Notes: a model not told the origin generated them from the sequence alone. Counted from the first letter of the stretch, positions 41,866-50,182 are shown. The stretch: 64,000 nt of DNA from Anaerotruncus rubiinfantis (GCF_900078395.1 NZ_FKLA01000009.1:1936614-2000613), one strand, 5' to 3'. Program-made: numbers and translations.

Positions 41866-43251
41866 ATGAGCGACCAAATGGAGAAAAGCACCGCCGTGCA
41901 GGAGCTTGACAGCTCTACCACCCATGAAGACCTTATGCCAACCCCGCCTGAAAAACGGACCATCACTTCGGTAACCTTCTTCGTAATGTGCGTCGGCATG
42001 TACGTACAGCTGCTTTCATTTATCAACGGCGCACAGCTTTATCCCGGACTTTCTCCGAAAATGATCATCTTCGCCTGCCTTGCAGGAAACGGCCTCGTCT
42101 GGCTGCTGCTAACCCTCACCGGCGATATCGGTATCAAGCATGGCCTGCCTTACGCCATTTATCTGCGCGCCCCGTTCGGTTATAAAGGCTCCCAGGCGCC
42201 CGGGCTTGTGCGCGCTATCCCCGCGATGTTCTGGTTTGGGTTCCAGACCTATCTGGGGTCGATGGCAATCCACGAGATCGTCAAGCTCATTTTCGGAAAA
42301 TCAAATCTCTGGATTATCGTTTTCCTGTTCGCTGCGGCACAAGTTGTCAACTGTGCGATGGGTGTCAACGCAATGGCAAAATTTGACTGGGTTGCCACTC
42401 CCATTCTGCTCGTTGTCGGTATCTATATCGAATACTTCCTGATCAAAAACTACAACATCACCTGGGATGTGATCAATGCGCCGGGAGACGGCAGCATGAG
42501 CGTGTTGATGGGCATTGCAATCATGGCCGGCCCGCAGACGACCATGGCGGTCAGCGTATGCGACCTGACCCGGTTTATCAAACGCAAGGAATCCGGCGGG
42601 TTTTTTGAACAGAATAAAGGCGCTATGTGCGCGCAGTTCTTCGGCATGGTTCCGGTCATCACCATGTTCGTGCTGATCGGCATGACCAGCGGAATCGCCA
42701 CGGGCGAATATAATCCGATCACGGTTATGACCGTCGTATTCGCGGATAATCCCGTCATCCTCGTTCTTGCACTTTCGGCGTTCGTCGTCTTTGCACAGAT
42801 CGCCACAAATACCGCTCAGAACCTGATGCCTCCGGGATACGTCCTCTCTAACCTCTTCCCGGGCAAACTGAAATACTCAACCGCCGTTGTGATCTGCGGA
42901 TGTGTCGGCATGGCGATGATGCCCTGGCGGTTTGAAGCACATGTCAACATCATCCTGCTGGTCGTTGGCTGTCTGCTTGGACCGGTCGTCGGCATCATGA
43001 TCGCAGACTATCACATGCTGCGTCACCGTCAGCTCAATATCAAAGCGCTCTATGACACCTCCGGCCAGTATAACTATGTCAACGGCTTTAACCCGGCAGC
43101 GTTCATCGTCTGGATTCCGGGCGCCCTCAGCGGCTTCCTCATTCCGGATTACGCATTCTTTGTCGGAATCATCGTCGGCGGAATCTGTTATTACCTGATG
43201 ATGAAATTCTGGATTCTCAAAAAATATCCACAGTCTGAAATTACAGACTAA
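41866..43251 (+). CDS. NCS1-family permease (second of the locus)
   Basis: 461 aa from the ATG at 41866 (AAAAGGAGGAGC upstream). The frame begins at 41848 but that codon precedes the ribosome site. About 12 transmembrane segments, with GIKHGLPYAIYLRAPFGYKGS, PAMFWFGFQTYLGSMAI and DYHMLRHRQLNIKALY in the NCS1 positions. Likely importer of the racemase/hydantoinase substrate. It and the permease at 29894-31225 share family motifs but are strongly diverged. Confidence 0.9.
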   Translation: MSDQMEKSTAVQELDSSTTHEDLMPTPPEKRTITSVTFFVMCVGMYVQLLSFINGAQLYPGLSPKMIIFACLAGNGLVWLLLTLTGDIGIKHGLPYAIYLRAPFGYKGSQAPGLVRAIPAMFWFGFQTYLGSMAIHEIVKLIFGKSNLWIIVFLFAAAQVVNCAMGVNAMAKFDWVATPILLVVGIYIEYFLIKNYNITWDVINAPGDGSMSVLMGIAIMAGPQTTMAVSVCDLTRFIKRKESGGFFEQNKGAMCAQFFGMVPVITMFVLIGMTSGIATGEYNPITVMTVVFADNPVILVLALSAFVVFAQIATNTAQNLMPPGYVLSNLFPGKLKYSTAVVICGCVGMAMMPWRFEAHVNIILLVVGCLLGPVVGIMIADYHMLRHRQLNIKALYDTSGQYNYVNGFNPAAFIVWIPGALSGFLIPDYAFFVGIIVGGICYYLMMKFWILKKYPQSEITD

Positions 43252-43273
43252 CCACTTTAACTCCTCTTAAGAA

Positions 43274-43322
43274 AGAACAGGCTCTGCGAAAGCAGGGCCT
43301 GTTCTCTTCTGCGCTTTTTTAT
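43274..43322 (+). terminator. Terminator of the plus hydantoin operon
   Basis: AGAACAGGCTCTGC/GCAGGGCCTGTTCT stem around GAAA, with TTTTTTATT about 9 nt further on. It lies 22 bp after the permease stop. Confidence 0.65.
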
Positions 43323-43326
43323 TATC

Positions 43327-43920
43327 TCAAAAGGTTCCGGAACGGTCCGTCCGTACGCCCCACCGGCTGTAAAAAGGTGCATCAATCCCAAACTGATCCA
43401 GAATCTTTCCCACGATCTGAAGGGTCATTCCGTCGAGGCCCTGGGGATTGTGGTAATAGGTCAGCACCGGTGGAAGCACCACCGCACCCGCCTCGGTCAC
43501 GGTCAACATATTGCGCAGGTGAATTGCCGAAAGCGGCGTTTCGCGTGCGACGAGCACCAATTTGCGCCGTTCTTTGAGATCTACATCCGCTGCGCGCAGC
43601 AAAAGGTTCTCCGAATAGCCGTTCGCGATGCCGGCGACCGTTTTCATGCTGCACGGCACAACCACCATGCCCGCGGTGCGAAAAGAACCGCTCGCAATCG
43701 GCGCGCCAAGCTCCGACGGGTCGTAAACCCGGTCCGCAAGCTCCTTTACCTGTGCCGCGGTCATACCGGTTTCCGCCTCGATCGTCAGTTCGCCTCCCCG
43801 CGTGATCACCAAATGTGTGCACCAGCTAGGACAGTCCCGCAGCGTCTGCAAAAGCGCGGCGGCGAGCGGAGCGCCGCTCGCGCCGCTCACGCCGATTACC
43901 AGATTCTTCCTTTCTTTCAT
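43327..43920 (-). CDS. ubiX: UbiX-family flavin prenyltransferase
   Basis: 197 aa from the ATG at 43920 (AAGGAGG 6 nt upstream). The frame extends to 43941 into the end of ubiD. The nucleotide-binding start NLVIGVSGASGAPLAAALLQ is characteristic. Further family segments are FRTAGMVVVPCSMKTVAGIANGYS split near 91-115 and KLVLVARETPLSAIHLRNML (about 131-150). UbiX makes prenylated FMN from FMN and dimethylallyl phosphate, the cofactor of UbiD decarboxylases. It directly follows ubiD. Confidence 0.94.
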   Translation of the reverse strand: MKERKNLVIGVSGASGAPLAAALLQTLRDCPSWCTHLVITRGGELTIEAETGMTAAQVKELADRVYDPSELGAPIASGSFRTAGMVVVPCSMKTVAGIANGYSENLLLRAADVDLKERRKLVLVARETPLSAIHLRNMLTVTEAGAVVLPPVLTYYHNPQGLDGMTLQIVGKILDQFGIDAPFYSRWGVRTDRSGTF

Positions 43921-43937
43921 CTTCGGCCTCCTTCGGT

Positions 43938-45428
43938 TCAATCCTCCGGGAAAAGCTCCGGAACAAAACGTTTGGGATCAAGCTCCATAAATTTAGCGCG
44001 TTGAAAGCGCTCCTTCTGCGCATAGGGAACCGTACAGTCAAAGATCACCTTGCAGGAGATGCCGTTATCCCGGATTGACGGGCTGAAGTCCGGATTTTGG
44101 GAAGGGTCGAGCGGATGACAGCGCACGCCGGGCAGGAAGACGGTATCAACGTCGCCCTGGTACCGGGTGTTGAGCGCCCAGAGAACGTCATTCGAATCGA
44201 ACGGGTCAACATCCTCATCCACCAGAAAAACGTGTTTGAGCTCTGAAAAGGCAGAAAAAGCCAGCAAAGCCGCCTGTCGCTGCCTGCCCTCGTCACTCGG
44301 CATCAGCTTTTTAAATTGGAGCACCGCCATATATTTGCCGCCGCCCGAAGAATGGCAGTAAACATTTTGCAGCCTGCCCGGCATAGCGCGATCGACCATC
44401 TGTATGATGCTCGCTTCTGTCGGGATCCCCGCCATGTTCACATGCTCTTCGCTCGGACCGATGCAGGTCTGCATAATCGGATTTTTTCGGTGGGTAACCG
44501 CCTTTACCTTAATAAGGGGAATCGATGGGTTCGCAGGGCCGGTATAGCCCGGAAATTCCGGCATAGCCTTTCCCGTGTGGGAATTCTGATCCTCCGCTAC
44601 CCGCACACCTGGTAGCAGTTCGCCTTCAATCACATATTCCGCGTTGGCGATCGCCTTTTCCGCAATCGTCACACATGGCGCAAGTTCCACCGCTCTGCCG
44701 CGGATGCCGCCTGCCACCGAAAGCTCGTTGAAGCCGAGCGGGGTCGTTGGAGGCTCGAAGCAGGCTGCAATCTCAATCGCAGGGTCCACGCCGATGCTGA
44801 TCGAAATGGGCAGCGGCTTGCCTGCATCCTCCGCCTTTTTGCGAAAAACATCCAGATGCCGGGCACCCGGCACAAAATACATCGAAATTTCGTCCTTCCC
44901 CTGCAGGCAGAGGCGGTGGATCGTCACGTCTCCCTCCCCAGTCTCCGGATCGGTGGCGTAACACATCCCCATCGTGATATATGGCCCCGCATCCTCCTCG
45001 GTATTGGTCGGCGCGGGAACCAGCCTGCGCACATCAAAATCCGGATCCGACGCGTAATGCACCACTTCACGGCAGGACGCTTTTTCCGCGGATATTACAA
45101 CCGGGTCAACCGGGTGATTCACCGCGCGGTTGAGCAGATAGCCAAGCTTTTCGGGCGCTTCGCCAAGCAAGAGTCCAACCCGTCTGCGGCTGGCCAGCAC
45201 ACCAATGGCAACACGCGCGTCCGGATGTCCTTTTACCCGATTAAAAATCATTGCCGGACCGATTTTTGTCGGACGCTTCACTGTTCCGCCAGCGCCGACA
45301 TAACGATATACCCCGCATAGTTCCGCAAGCGGCTCCACCGGTTCGTCACATTCGGTGAGCTGGCCGGGAACGGTTTTCAGCAAATTCAGCGCACTGCGCA
45401 AATCGTTGACTTCATAAGCGCAAGACAT
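43938..45428 (-). CDS. ubiD: UbiD-family (prFMN-dependent) decarboxylase
   Basis: 496 aa behind AGGAGGT. UbiD features: PAMIFNRVKGHPDARVAIGV split near 55-75, TNTEEDAGPYITMGMCYATD (about 143-162), ISISIGVDPAIEIAA (about 212-226), ELLPGVRVAEDQ.. near 280 and FLVDEDVDPFDSNDVLWALNTRY near 415. These enzymes (de)carboxylate aromatic or alpha,beta-unsaturated acids. The operon ubiD-ubiX sits directly behind a MerR regulator and shows a MerR-type promoter. No subunit C is present. The substrate is unknown; a hydroxyaryl acid is the usual case. Confidence 0.92.
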   Translation of the reverse strand: MSCAYEVNDLRSALNLLKTVPGQLTECDEPVEPLAELCGVYRYVGAGGTVKRPTKIGPAMIFNRVKGHPDARVAIGVLASRRRVGLLLGEAPEKLGYLLNRAVNHPVDPVVISAEKASCREVVHYASDPDFDVRRLVPAPTNTEEDAGPYITMGMCYATDPETGEGDVTIHRLCLQGKDEISMYFVPGARHLDVFRKKAEDAGKPLPISISIGVDPAIEIAACFEPPTTPLGFNELSVAGGIRGRAVELAPCVTIAEKAIANAEYVIEGELLPGVRVAEDQNSHTGKAMPEFPGYTGPANPSIPLIKVKAVTHRKNPIMQTCIGPSEEHVNMAGIPTEASIIQMVDRAMPGRLQNVYCHSSGGGKYMAVLQFKKLMPSDEGRQRQAALLAFSAFSELKHVFLVDEDVDPFDSNDVLWALNTRYQGDVDTVFLPGVRCHPLDPSQNPDFSPSIRDNGISCKVIFDCTVPYAQKERFQRAKFMELDPKRFVPELFPED

Positions 45429-45460
45429 AAAATACCTCCTGAGACATTTTTTGTGTCTTT

Positions 45461-45491
45461 ATTCTAAGGTATATAGCGGCTATACAGTCAA
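45461..45491 (-). promoter_or_regulatory. MerR-type promoter/operator of ubiDX
   Basis: TTGACT (45491-45486), a 19-nt spacer, TAGAAT (45466-45461) on the minus strand. The palindrome TATAG-CCG-CTATA (45484-45472) sits in the spacer. An over-long 19-bp spacer with a central dyad is the hallmark of MerR-activated promoters. The -35 overlaps the merR stop codon. Confidence 0.7.
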
Positions 45492-46327
45492 GTGCTTCCT
45501 TTGGTTTTTTTGACCGGAATCTGAAGCTGGCAGAAATCAACATCCCGCTCCGCTTTATAAAATGTGGTATCCAGAAGGCAGGCGTCGACCGCATCCCCCA
45601 CCGGTTCGTAACCGTTTTCTGAAATCCAGCAAAGCAATCTGGTGAGGCCTTGTGTATCATAGGGCATGCCGTATTTGTTCATACAGGCATAATCCTCTGC
45701 CGCAAGCAGCCGGGTTTGTCCGGGCGCGTCAAATCCGGCAGGAATTTCCAGATAGCAACCCGCGCCCACAAGCGGATCAAGCGACCTGAACCCGTCTTTT
45801 TTCAGAATCGATCCGAACCGCTGGGATGGCGGGATATCATATGCCGCCAACACCCCCCACAGCTTCATCACCGAAAGATGCAGCGTCTTTCGGTCCGCCG
45901 AATTGTCAGGCCAGGGCATAAACACGATCCGCCGCTCCTCCAAATGCCGGATTGCCGGTATAAAGCGCTCGTCTGCTGCGCTGCAGACACTTTTATACTG
46001 GGCGATCCGTTCGCGGATCAAAACCCGCGTGCGGGACAGCGCCTCGATTTCCCGGGTAAGCGCCTTCTCCTGCCCTTCGAGGAGAGCGATCTCATCCGCC
46101 GGGTCACGATTTTTCATATGCCGTTTAATCTCCGCGAGCTTTACCCCGATCGATTTGAGAAAGCAGATTTCCCTCAGAAACGGGATCTGAGAAGCACTGT
46201 AGCAGCGGTACCCGTTTTCCCCGGTGCAGGCCGGTGAAAACAGACCGATGCGGTCGTAGTAGATCAGTGTCTGGCGCGAAATCTGATGCAGCGAAGCCAT
46301 TTCCGTAATTGACAGATACTCCTTCAT
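45488..46327 (-). CDS. MerR-family transcriptional regulator with C-terminal effector domain
   Basis: 279 aa. N-terminal MerR winged helix: YLSITEMASLHQISRQTLIYYDRIGLF, split at residues 4-30, then GYRCYSASQIPFLREI. A coiled-coil dimerisation helix follows (about 80-115; DEIALLEGQEKALTREIEAL). The C-terminal part (about 120-270) resembles GyrI/BmrR-like ligand-binding domains, with GAGCYLEIPAGFD and DACLLDTTFYKAERDVDFCQLQIPV split near its end. Likely activates ubiDX, whose promoter begins at its stop codon. Effector unknown, perhaps an aromatic acid. Confidence 0.87.
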   Translation of the reverse strand: MKEYLSITEMASLHQISRQTLIYYDRIGLFSPACTGENGYRCYSASQIPFLREICFLKSIGVKLAEIKRHMKNRDPADEIALLEGQEKALTREIEALSRTRVLIRERIAQYKSVCSAADERFIPAIRHLEERRIVFMPWPDNSADRKTLHLSVMKLWGVLAAYDIPPSQRFGSILKKDGFRSLDPLVGAGCYLEIPAGFDAPGQTRLLAAEDYACMNKYGMPYDTQGLTRLLCWISENGYEPVGDAVDACLLDTTFYKAERDVDFCQLQIPVKKTKGST

Positions 46328-46443
46328 AAAGCGCTCCTTATTGCTGATATGCCCTTATCCGGCCAGTTTTGGCCGCCAGCCGCGGGGGAAAAGTTATGAT
46401 TTTATTATACTATAAATCTCCCGTATCTTTAAGTCCATAAGGA

Positions 46444-46481
46444 TGAAAAAGCACGAAACAGAAAGATTTCTGTTTCGTGCT
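46444..46481 (-). terminator. Terminator of the rubrerythrin gene
   Basis: AGCACGAAACAGAAA/TTTCTGTTTCGTGCT, a perfect 15-bp stem with a 2-nt loop, followed on the minus strand by TTTTTCATCC. Confidence 0.82.
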
Positions 46482-46506
46482 AAAATAGGCAATTCAGATT
46501 TCAGTT

Positions 46507-47055
46507 TTATTTACCGAAATAACGGTTCAGCAACCCCTGGAACGCACAGCCATGGCGGGCCTCGTCTTTGCACATCTCGTGAACGGTATCATGGATTGCA
46601 TCAAGCCCCAATTCTTTGGCTCGGGTCGCGATCTGCTTTTTACCCGCGGTCGCGCCGTTCTCTGCCGCAACACGCAGCTCGAGATTTTTCTTGGTGTCCG
46701 CAAAGACAACCTCGCCAAGCAGCTCGGCAAATTTCGCGGCATGCTCCGCCTCTTCATAAGCAGCCTTTTCGTAATAGAGGCCGATCTCCGGATAACCTTC
46801 ACGATGTGCCTGACGCGCCATTGCAAGATACATACCCACTTCGGTGCACTCACCGGTGAAGTTCATGCGCAGTCCTTCGACGATCTCCGCATCGACACCA
46901 GCTGCAACACCGATTCTGTGCTCATCCGCCCAGGTCAGCCCACTGGAAGCCTGCTCTTCAAATTTGGAAGCAGGCGCTTTGCACTGCGGGCAAAACTCCG
47001 GCGGGGTATCTCCTTCATGAACATATCCACAAATTGTGCAAACAAACTTTTTCAT
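46507..47055 (-). CDS. Reverse rubrerythrin / NADH peroxidase
   Basis: 182 aa. The rubredoxin-like domain comes first (CTICG at 6-10 and CPQCK at 22-26) and the ferritin-like diiron domain second, the reverse of classic rubrerythrin. Iron ligands include the Glu of [16 protein letters not shown] (about 101-109) and [10 protein letters not shown] (about 162-171). Reverse rubrerythrins reduce hydrogen peroxide in strict anaerobes using electrons from NADH via rubredoxin-type carriers. Single gene with a palindrome-covered promoter, so regulation by an oxidative-stress or redox regulator is likely. Confidence 0.93.
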   Translation of the reverse strand: MKKFVCTICGYVHEGDTPPEFCPQCKAPASKFEEQASSGLTWADEHRIGVAAGVDAEIVEGLRMNFTGECTEVGMYLAMARQAHREGYPEIGLYYEKAAYEEAEHAAKFAELLGEVVFADTKKNLELRVAAENGATAGKKQIATRAKELGLDAIHDTVHEMCKDEARHGCAFQGLLNRYFGK

Positions 47056-47115
47056 CAGAATAGTCCTCCTTAAAATGTTTAATCACAAGCTGTCTCACTT
47101 GTTTACTACGGTTAT

Positions 47116-47145
47116 AACTATACAACATTTGTATAGTTTAGTCAA
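47116..47145 (-). promoter_or_regulatory. Promoter and operator-like palindrome of the rubrerythrin gene
   Basis: TTGACT (47145-47140), 17-nt spacer, TATAGT (47122-47117). A perfect palindrome AACTATACAA-ATG-TTGTATAGTT (47138-47116) covers the spacer and the -10. A bound regulator would occlude RNA polymerase. It is not the 7-1-7 PerR consensus. Confidence 0.72.
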
Positions 47146-47199
47146 GCCCTTTTTTCTAAAATTTACATCTTTTCTTTCAGTTTCAGAGGAAAAAGATAC

Positions 47200-47228
47200 G
47201 AATATTTTTTGAACATGGTCAAATACTA
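47200..47228 (+). promoter_or_regulatory. Possible forespore (sigma-G-like) promoter of the Asn-rich gene
   Basis: GAATA, 17 nt, AATACTA on the plus strand, about 37 bp before the ATG. It resembles sigma-G/F elements (GnATR, CAtnnTA) more than sigma-A ones. Weak evidence alone. Confidence 0.3.
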
Positions 47229-47264
47229 GGATCACCGCTATATTTGAAAAGAGGTGAAACGGTA

Positions 47265-47459
47265 ATGTCCAGAGAAACCAACAAAGCACAGAACCGCAAG
47301 AACCAGAACAGCCTGACCAACGAACAGAATTCCAACAATTTCAGCAGCCAGAATTCCAACAGCTTCAGCAATTCGGCTTCCAACAATGCCACCGATTGCC
47401 ACAAGCAGAAGAATACCCAGGCAAAGAAGCAGAATAACGCGACCGACTGCGGCCGATAA
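47265..47459 (+). CDS. 64-aa Asn/Ser/Gln/Lys-rich hydrophilic protein
   Basis: 64 aa from the ATG at 47265, behind GAGGTGA at 7 nt and followed by a clear terminator. The protein is almost free of hydrophobic residues. It contains runs such as NEQNSNNFSSQNSNSFSNS and the hexapeptide NNATDC twice (about 48-53 and 57-62), with the only two Cys in those repeats. No signal peptide. Composition and size recall gamma-type small acid-soluble spore proteins or spore-coat peptides, and the upstream region has a sigma-G-like promoter. This remains inference. Confidence 0.62.
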   Translation: MSRETNKAQNRKNQNSLTNEQNSNNFSSQNSNSFSNSASNNATDCHKQKNTQAKKQNNATDCGR

Positions 47460-47495
47460 ATAATCGTTAACCCTGATCACGGACATCCGCGATCG

Positions 47496-47530
47496 AAAAA
47501 GAACCGCCGGCTCTGTCCGGCGGTTCTTTC
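47496..47530. terminator. Bidirectional terminator between the Asn-rich gene and yitT
   Basis: GAACCGCCGG/CCGGCGGTTC stem with A5 before and TTTCTG after. Ends two converging genes. Confidence 0.8.
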
Positions 47531-47533
47531 TGC

Positions 47534-48406
47534 TTATTTTTCATTTAACTGCTTGAATCCGTGACCTATCACTTCGGTCGAATCGGTCACAATGATAAAC
47601 GCGGCGGGATCGATCCGCTGTACAATCTTTTTCAGCTGGAAATACTGCTGGCGGCGCACCGCCACCAGGATGACCTGCGAATCGCTCTGGGTGAACGCGC
47701 CGGTTGATTTGAGCAGCGTGCAGCCCCGCTGCAGGTCCAGCATCACCCTGCCGGAGATCTCCCCTGCCTTTTTCGACATGATGTAAACCAGTTTCCCAGT
47801 ATCACGGCCGTACAGTACCCCATCGATCACCCGCGAAGAGGTAAATACGGCTACCATTCCATAGAGCGCCGTTTCTATTCGCCCAAAAACTGCCGCCGAG
47901 ATCAGGATTACCACAACATCGAGCCCCAGCAGCAGGCGCCCCAGCTGGATGTGCGGCATCTTCAGCTGCAGAAGCCGCGAGACAATGTCGCTTCCGCCGG
48001 TGGTTGCGCCGCGCATAAAGACAAGCGCCAACCCGAACCCCACGAGCGCACCGCCGAACAGTGCCGCGAGCAGCGCGTCCCCCTCATACTTTGGCACCAG
48101 TACCGCCACATAATCAAGCAGGAAAGAGGAGATCAGTACCGCGGCCAAAGTTTTGGCAGTGAAGGCGCGGCCGAGAAATTTCCAGCCAAGCAGGAGCAGC
48201 GGGATGTTCATGAGGAGCGAAAGTGCGCCGATCGGCGCTCCGCTCAGATAGTTGAACAGGATCGAAAGGCCGCTCACCCCGCCTAAAGCAATGTGGTTCG
48301 GCGCGATAAATGCCTGAATGCCTGACGCTACTGACGCGCAGCCCAGCGTCACAAATAAAAGGTCCAGCAATGTATCAAAAAACTGATCCGGCATCTTTGC
48401 AGCCAT
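47534..48406 (-). CDS. YitT-family membrane protein (DUF161 + DUF2179)
   Basis: 290 aa from the ATG at 48406, 7 nt after AAGGGGTG. An ATG at 48424 is also possible. About five to six transmembrane segments make up the YitT_membrane part (TLGCASVASGIQAFIAPNHIA split, GGVSGLSILFNYLSG, FMRGATTGGSDIVSRLLQ). The C-terminal cytoplasmic DUF2179 domain (about 215-285) has LQRGCTLLKSTGAFTQSDSQ and IDPAAFIIVTDSTEVIGHGF. Function unknown. It is the last gene after mrnC. Confidence 0.9.
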   Translation of the reverse strand: MAAKMPDQFFDTLLDLLFVTLGCASVASGIQAFIAPNHIALGGVSGLSILFNYLSGAPIGALSLLMNIPLLLLGWKFLGRAFTAKTLAAVLISSFLLDYVAVLVPKYEGDALLAALFGGALVGFGLALVFMRGATTGGSDIVSRLLQLKMPHIQLGRLLLGLDVVVILISAAVFGRIETALYGMVAVFTSSRVIDGVLYGRDTGKLVYIMSKKAGEISGRVMLDLQRGCTLLKSTGAFTQSDSQVILVAVRRQQYFQLKKIVQRIDPAAFIIVTDSTEVIGHGFKQLNEK

Positions 48407-48430
48407 CCGCACCCCTTCTTTCATCCCGAT

Positions 48431-48829
48431 TTACCGCATCGTCTCCATGATCATCCGGAACAGCTCCTCAATCCGCTCCTGTTCCTCTTTCAGATAAAGA
48501 TAGCCAAACAGCGCTTCCACTCCGGTTGCGCGCCGGTACTGTGCAATATCCGCATGTTTCGGCGTGCTTGACGCGCTCGCATTGCGTCCACGTTTAAAGA
48601 TCGCAAGCTCCTCCTCGGTGAGCATCTTTTCAATCCGGCCGAAGGCATCCGACTGCGCGGCGGCATTTACAAGTGAAACCGCCTTCTGATGCAGCTGTCC
48701 TACCGGCATATTCGCCTCTTCCACGACCAGCCTGCGCACCAGCAGCTCGTACACCGCATCACCAAGAAAGGCCAGCGTGAGCGGGCTCAACAACTTCGGA
48801 TTGCTTTGTGTCTCGATCGAAAGATCCAT
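48431..48829 (-). CDS. mrnC: Mini-ribonuclease 3
   Basis: 132 aa. One RNase III catalytic domain without a dsRNA-binding domain. The catalytic signature is LAFLGDAVYELLVR (about 19-32). RNASASSTPKHADIAQYRRATGVEALFGYLYL (split near 81-112) contains the second conserved block with the EALFGYLYL acidic site. MrnC matures 23S rRNA ends in Firmicutes. It follows obg by 11 bp. Confidence 0.95.
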   Translation of the reverse strand: MDLSIETQSNPKLLSPLTLAFLGDAVYELLVRRLVVEEANMPVGQLHQKAVSLVNAAAQSDAFGRIEKMLTEEELAIFKRGRNASASSTPKHADIAQYRRATGVEALFGYLYLKEEQERIEELFRMIMETMR

Positions 48830-48840
48830 GCAATCCCTCC

Positions 48841-50112
48841 TTATCGGATGTATTCAAATTCAAAGTTCAGGATGCTGACCGTATCCCCCTCCTGAATTCC
48901 CATCTCATCGAGCCTGTCGATGATGCCGCTCTGCCGCAGGACGCGCTGAAAGTACTGCAGGCTTTCATAGTCATCCATATCGACCATGCCCAATGTAGGC
49001 ATCAGCCAGTCGGCCTCCACAATATAGACGCCATCCTCCACCCGGATGTCGAAGACATTGCGCGCAAACCGTTCAGTTTCCGCGAGCGGGACATGTTCAA
49101 TCTCATATTGCTTGATCGGCGGCAGCGTGTCGAGCCTTCGGGATACGGCATAGATCAGCTCCTTTGTCCCCTGCGCGATCGGCGCACAGATTTCATACAT
49201 CTCGTAGCCCTGCGCCTCTACAAAAGCGCGGAATCCCGCGAGCTGCTCCTCTGTCGCCATGTCACATTTGTTCGCCGCGACAATCTGCGGGCGGGATGCC
49301 AGATCCTCATTGAAATTTGCGAGTTCCTCGTTGATCTTTTTGAAGTCATCAATGGGATCGCGTCCTTCCGAGCCGGAGACGTCGACCACATGCACGATCA
49401 GGCGGCAGCGCTCAACGTGACGCAGGAACTCATGCCCCAACCCGACGCCTTCGCTCGCGCCTTCGATGAGGCCTGGGATATCAGCCATGACAAAGGATTT
49501 CCCCTCCTCCACCGACACGACCCCCAATACCGGCGTCAGTGTGGTGAAATGGTAGTTCGCAATCTCCGGCTTTGCCGCGCTTACAACTGAAATCAGCGTG
49601 GATTTTCCCACGTTCGGGTAACCGACCAGTCCCACGTCAGCCAGCAGTTTCAATTCCAGCACAACCTCATACTCCTCGCCCGGAAGGCCGGGCTTCGAGA
49701 AGCGCGGAACCTGCCGGGTCGCGGTGGCAAAATGCATATTGCCCCAGCCGCCTTTGCCGCCCCGCGCAACCACAACCGGCTCATCGGTCGAAAGGTCTGC
49801 CATGACGCGGCCGCTTTCCGCGTGCCGCACAACCGTCCCCTTCGGCACTTTGATCACCAGGTCTGATGCGCTTTTTCCGCTGCTGCGCTTGTTGCTGCCC
49901 GGCTGGCCATTCTGTGCAAAATAACGTTTCTTATATTTAAAATCCACCAGCGTGGAAAGGTTGGTGTCTGCCACGAATACCACGTCTCCACCGCGGCCGC
50001 CGTCGCCGCCGTCCGGGCCGCCCGCCGCCACATATTTTTCCCGGTGGAAGCTGACCGCGCCGTTGCCGCCGTCGCCGGCTTTGATGCGGATTTTTACCTT
50101 GTCAACAAACAT
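48841..50112 (-). CDS. obg: GTPase Obg
   Basis: 423 aa from the ATG at 50112 (AAAGGAGAG upstream). The frame extends to 50184, across a terminator. Gly-rich Obg fold: KVKIRIKAGDGGNGAVSFHR, GGPDGGDGGRGGDVVFVAD (split, residues 1-155). G domain: GYPNVGKST (about 166-174), DIPGLIEGASEG and NKCD. The C-terminal OCT domain (about 345-423) is the Firmicute type. Obg acts in 50S assembly and the stringent/sporulation response. Upstream are rplU-rpmA, the usual bacterial arrangement. Confidence 0.96.
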   Translation of the reverse strand: MFVDKVKIRIKAGDGGNGAVSFHREKYVAAGGPDGGDGGRGGDVVFVADTNLSTLVDFKYKKRYFAQNGQPGSNKRSSGKSASDLVIKVPKGTVVRHAESGRVMADLSTDEPVVVARGGKGGWGNMHFATATRQVPRFSKPGLPGEEYEVVLELKLLADVGLVGYPNVGKSTLISVVSAAKPEIANYHFTTLTPVLGVVSVEEGKSFVMADIPGLIEGASEGVGLGHEFLRHVERCRLIVHVVDVSGSEGRDPIDDFKKINEELANFNEDLASRPQIVAANKCDMATEEQLAGFRAFVEAQGYEMYEICAPIAQGTKELIYAVSRRLDTLPPIKQYEIEHVPLAETERFARNVFDIRVEDGVYIVEADWLMPTLGMVDMDDYESLQYFQRVLRQSGIIDRLDEMGIQEGDTVSILNFEFEYIR

Positions 50113-50182
50113 GCTGCTCTCCTTTATCATACGGGTTAAAAATAGTGTTCCTTCCCGTTTGGGCAATATGCCCGTAACGAAC

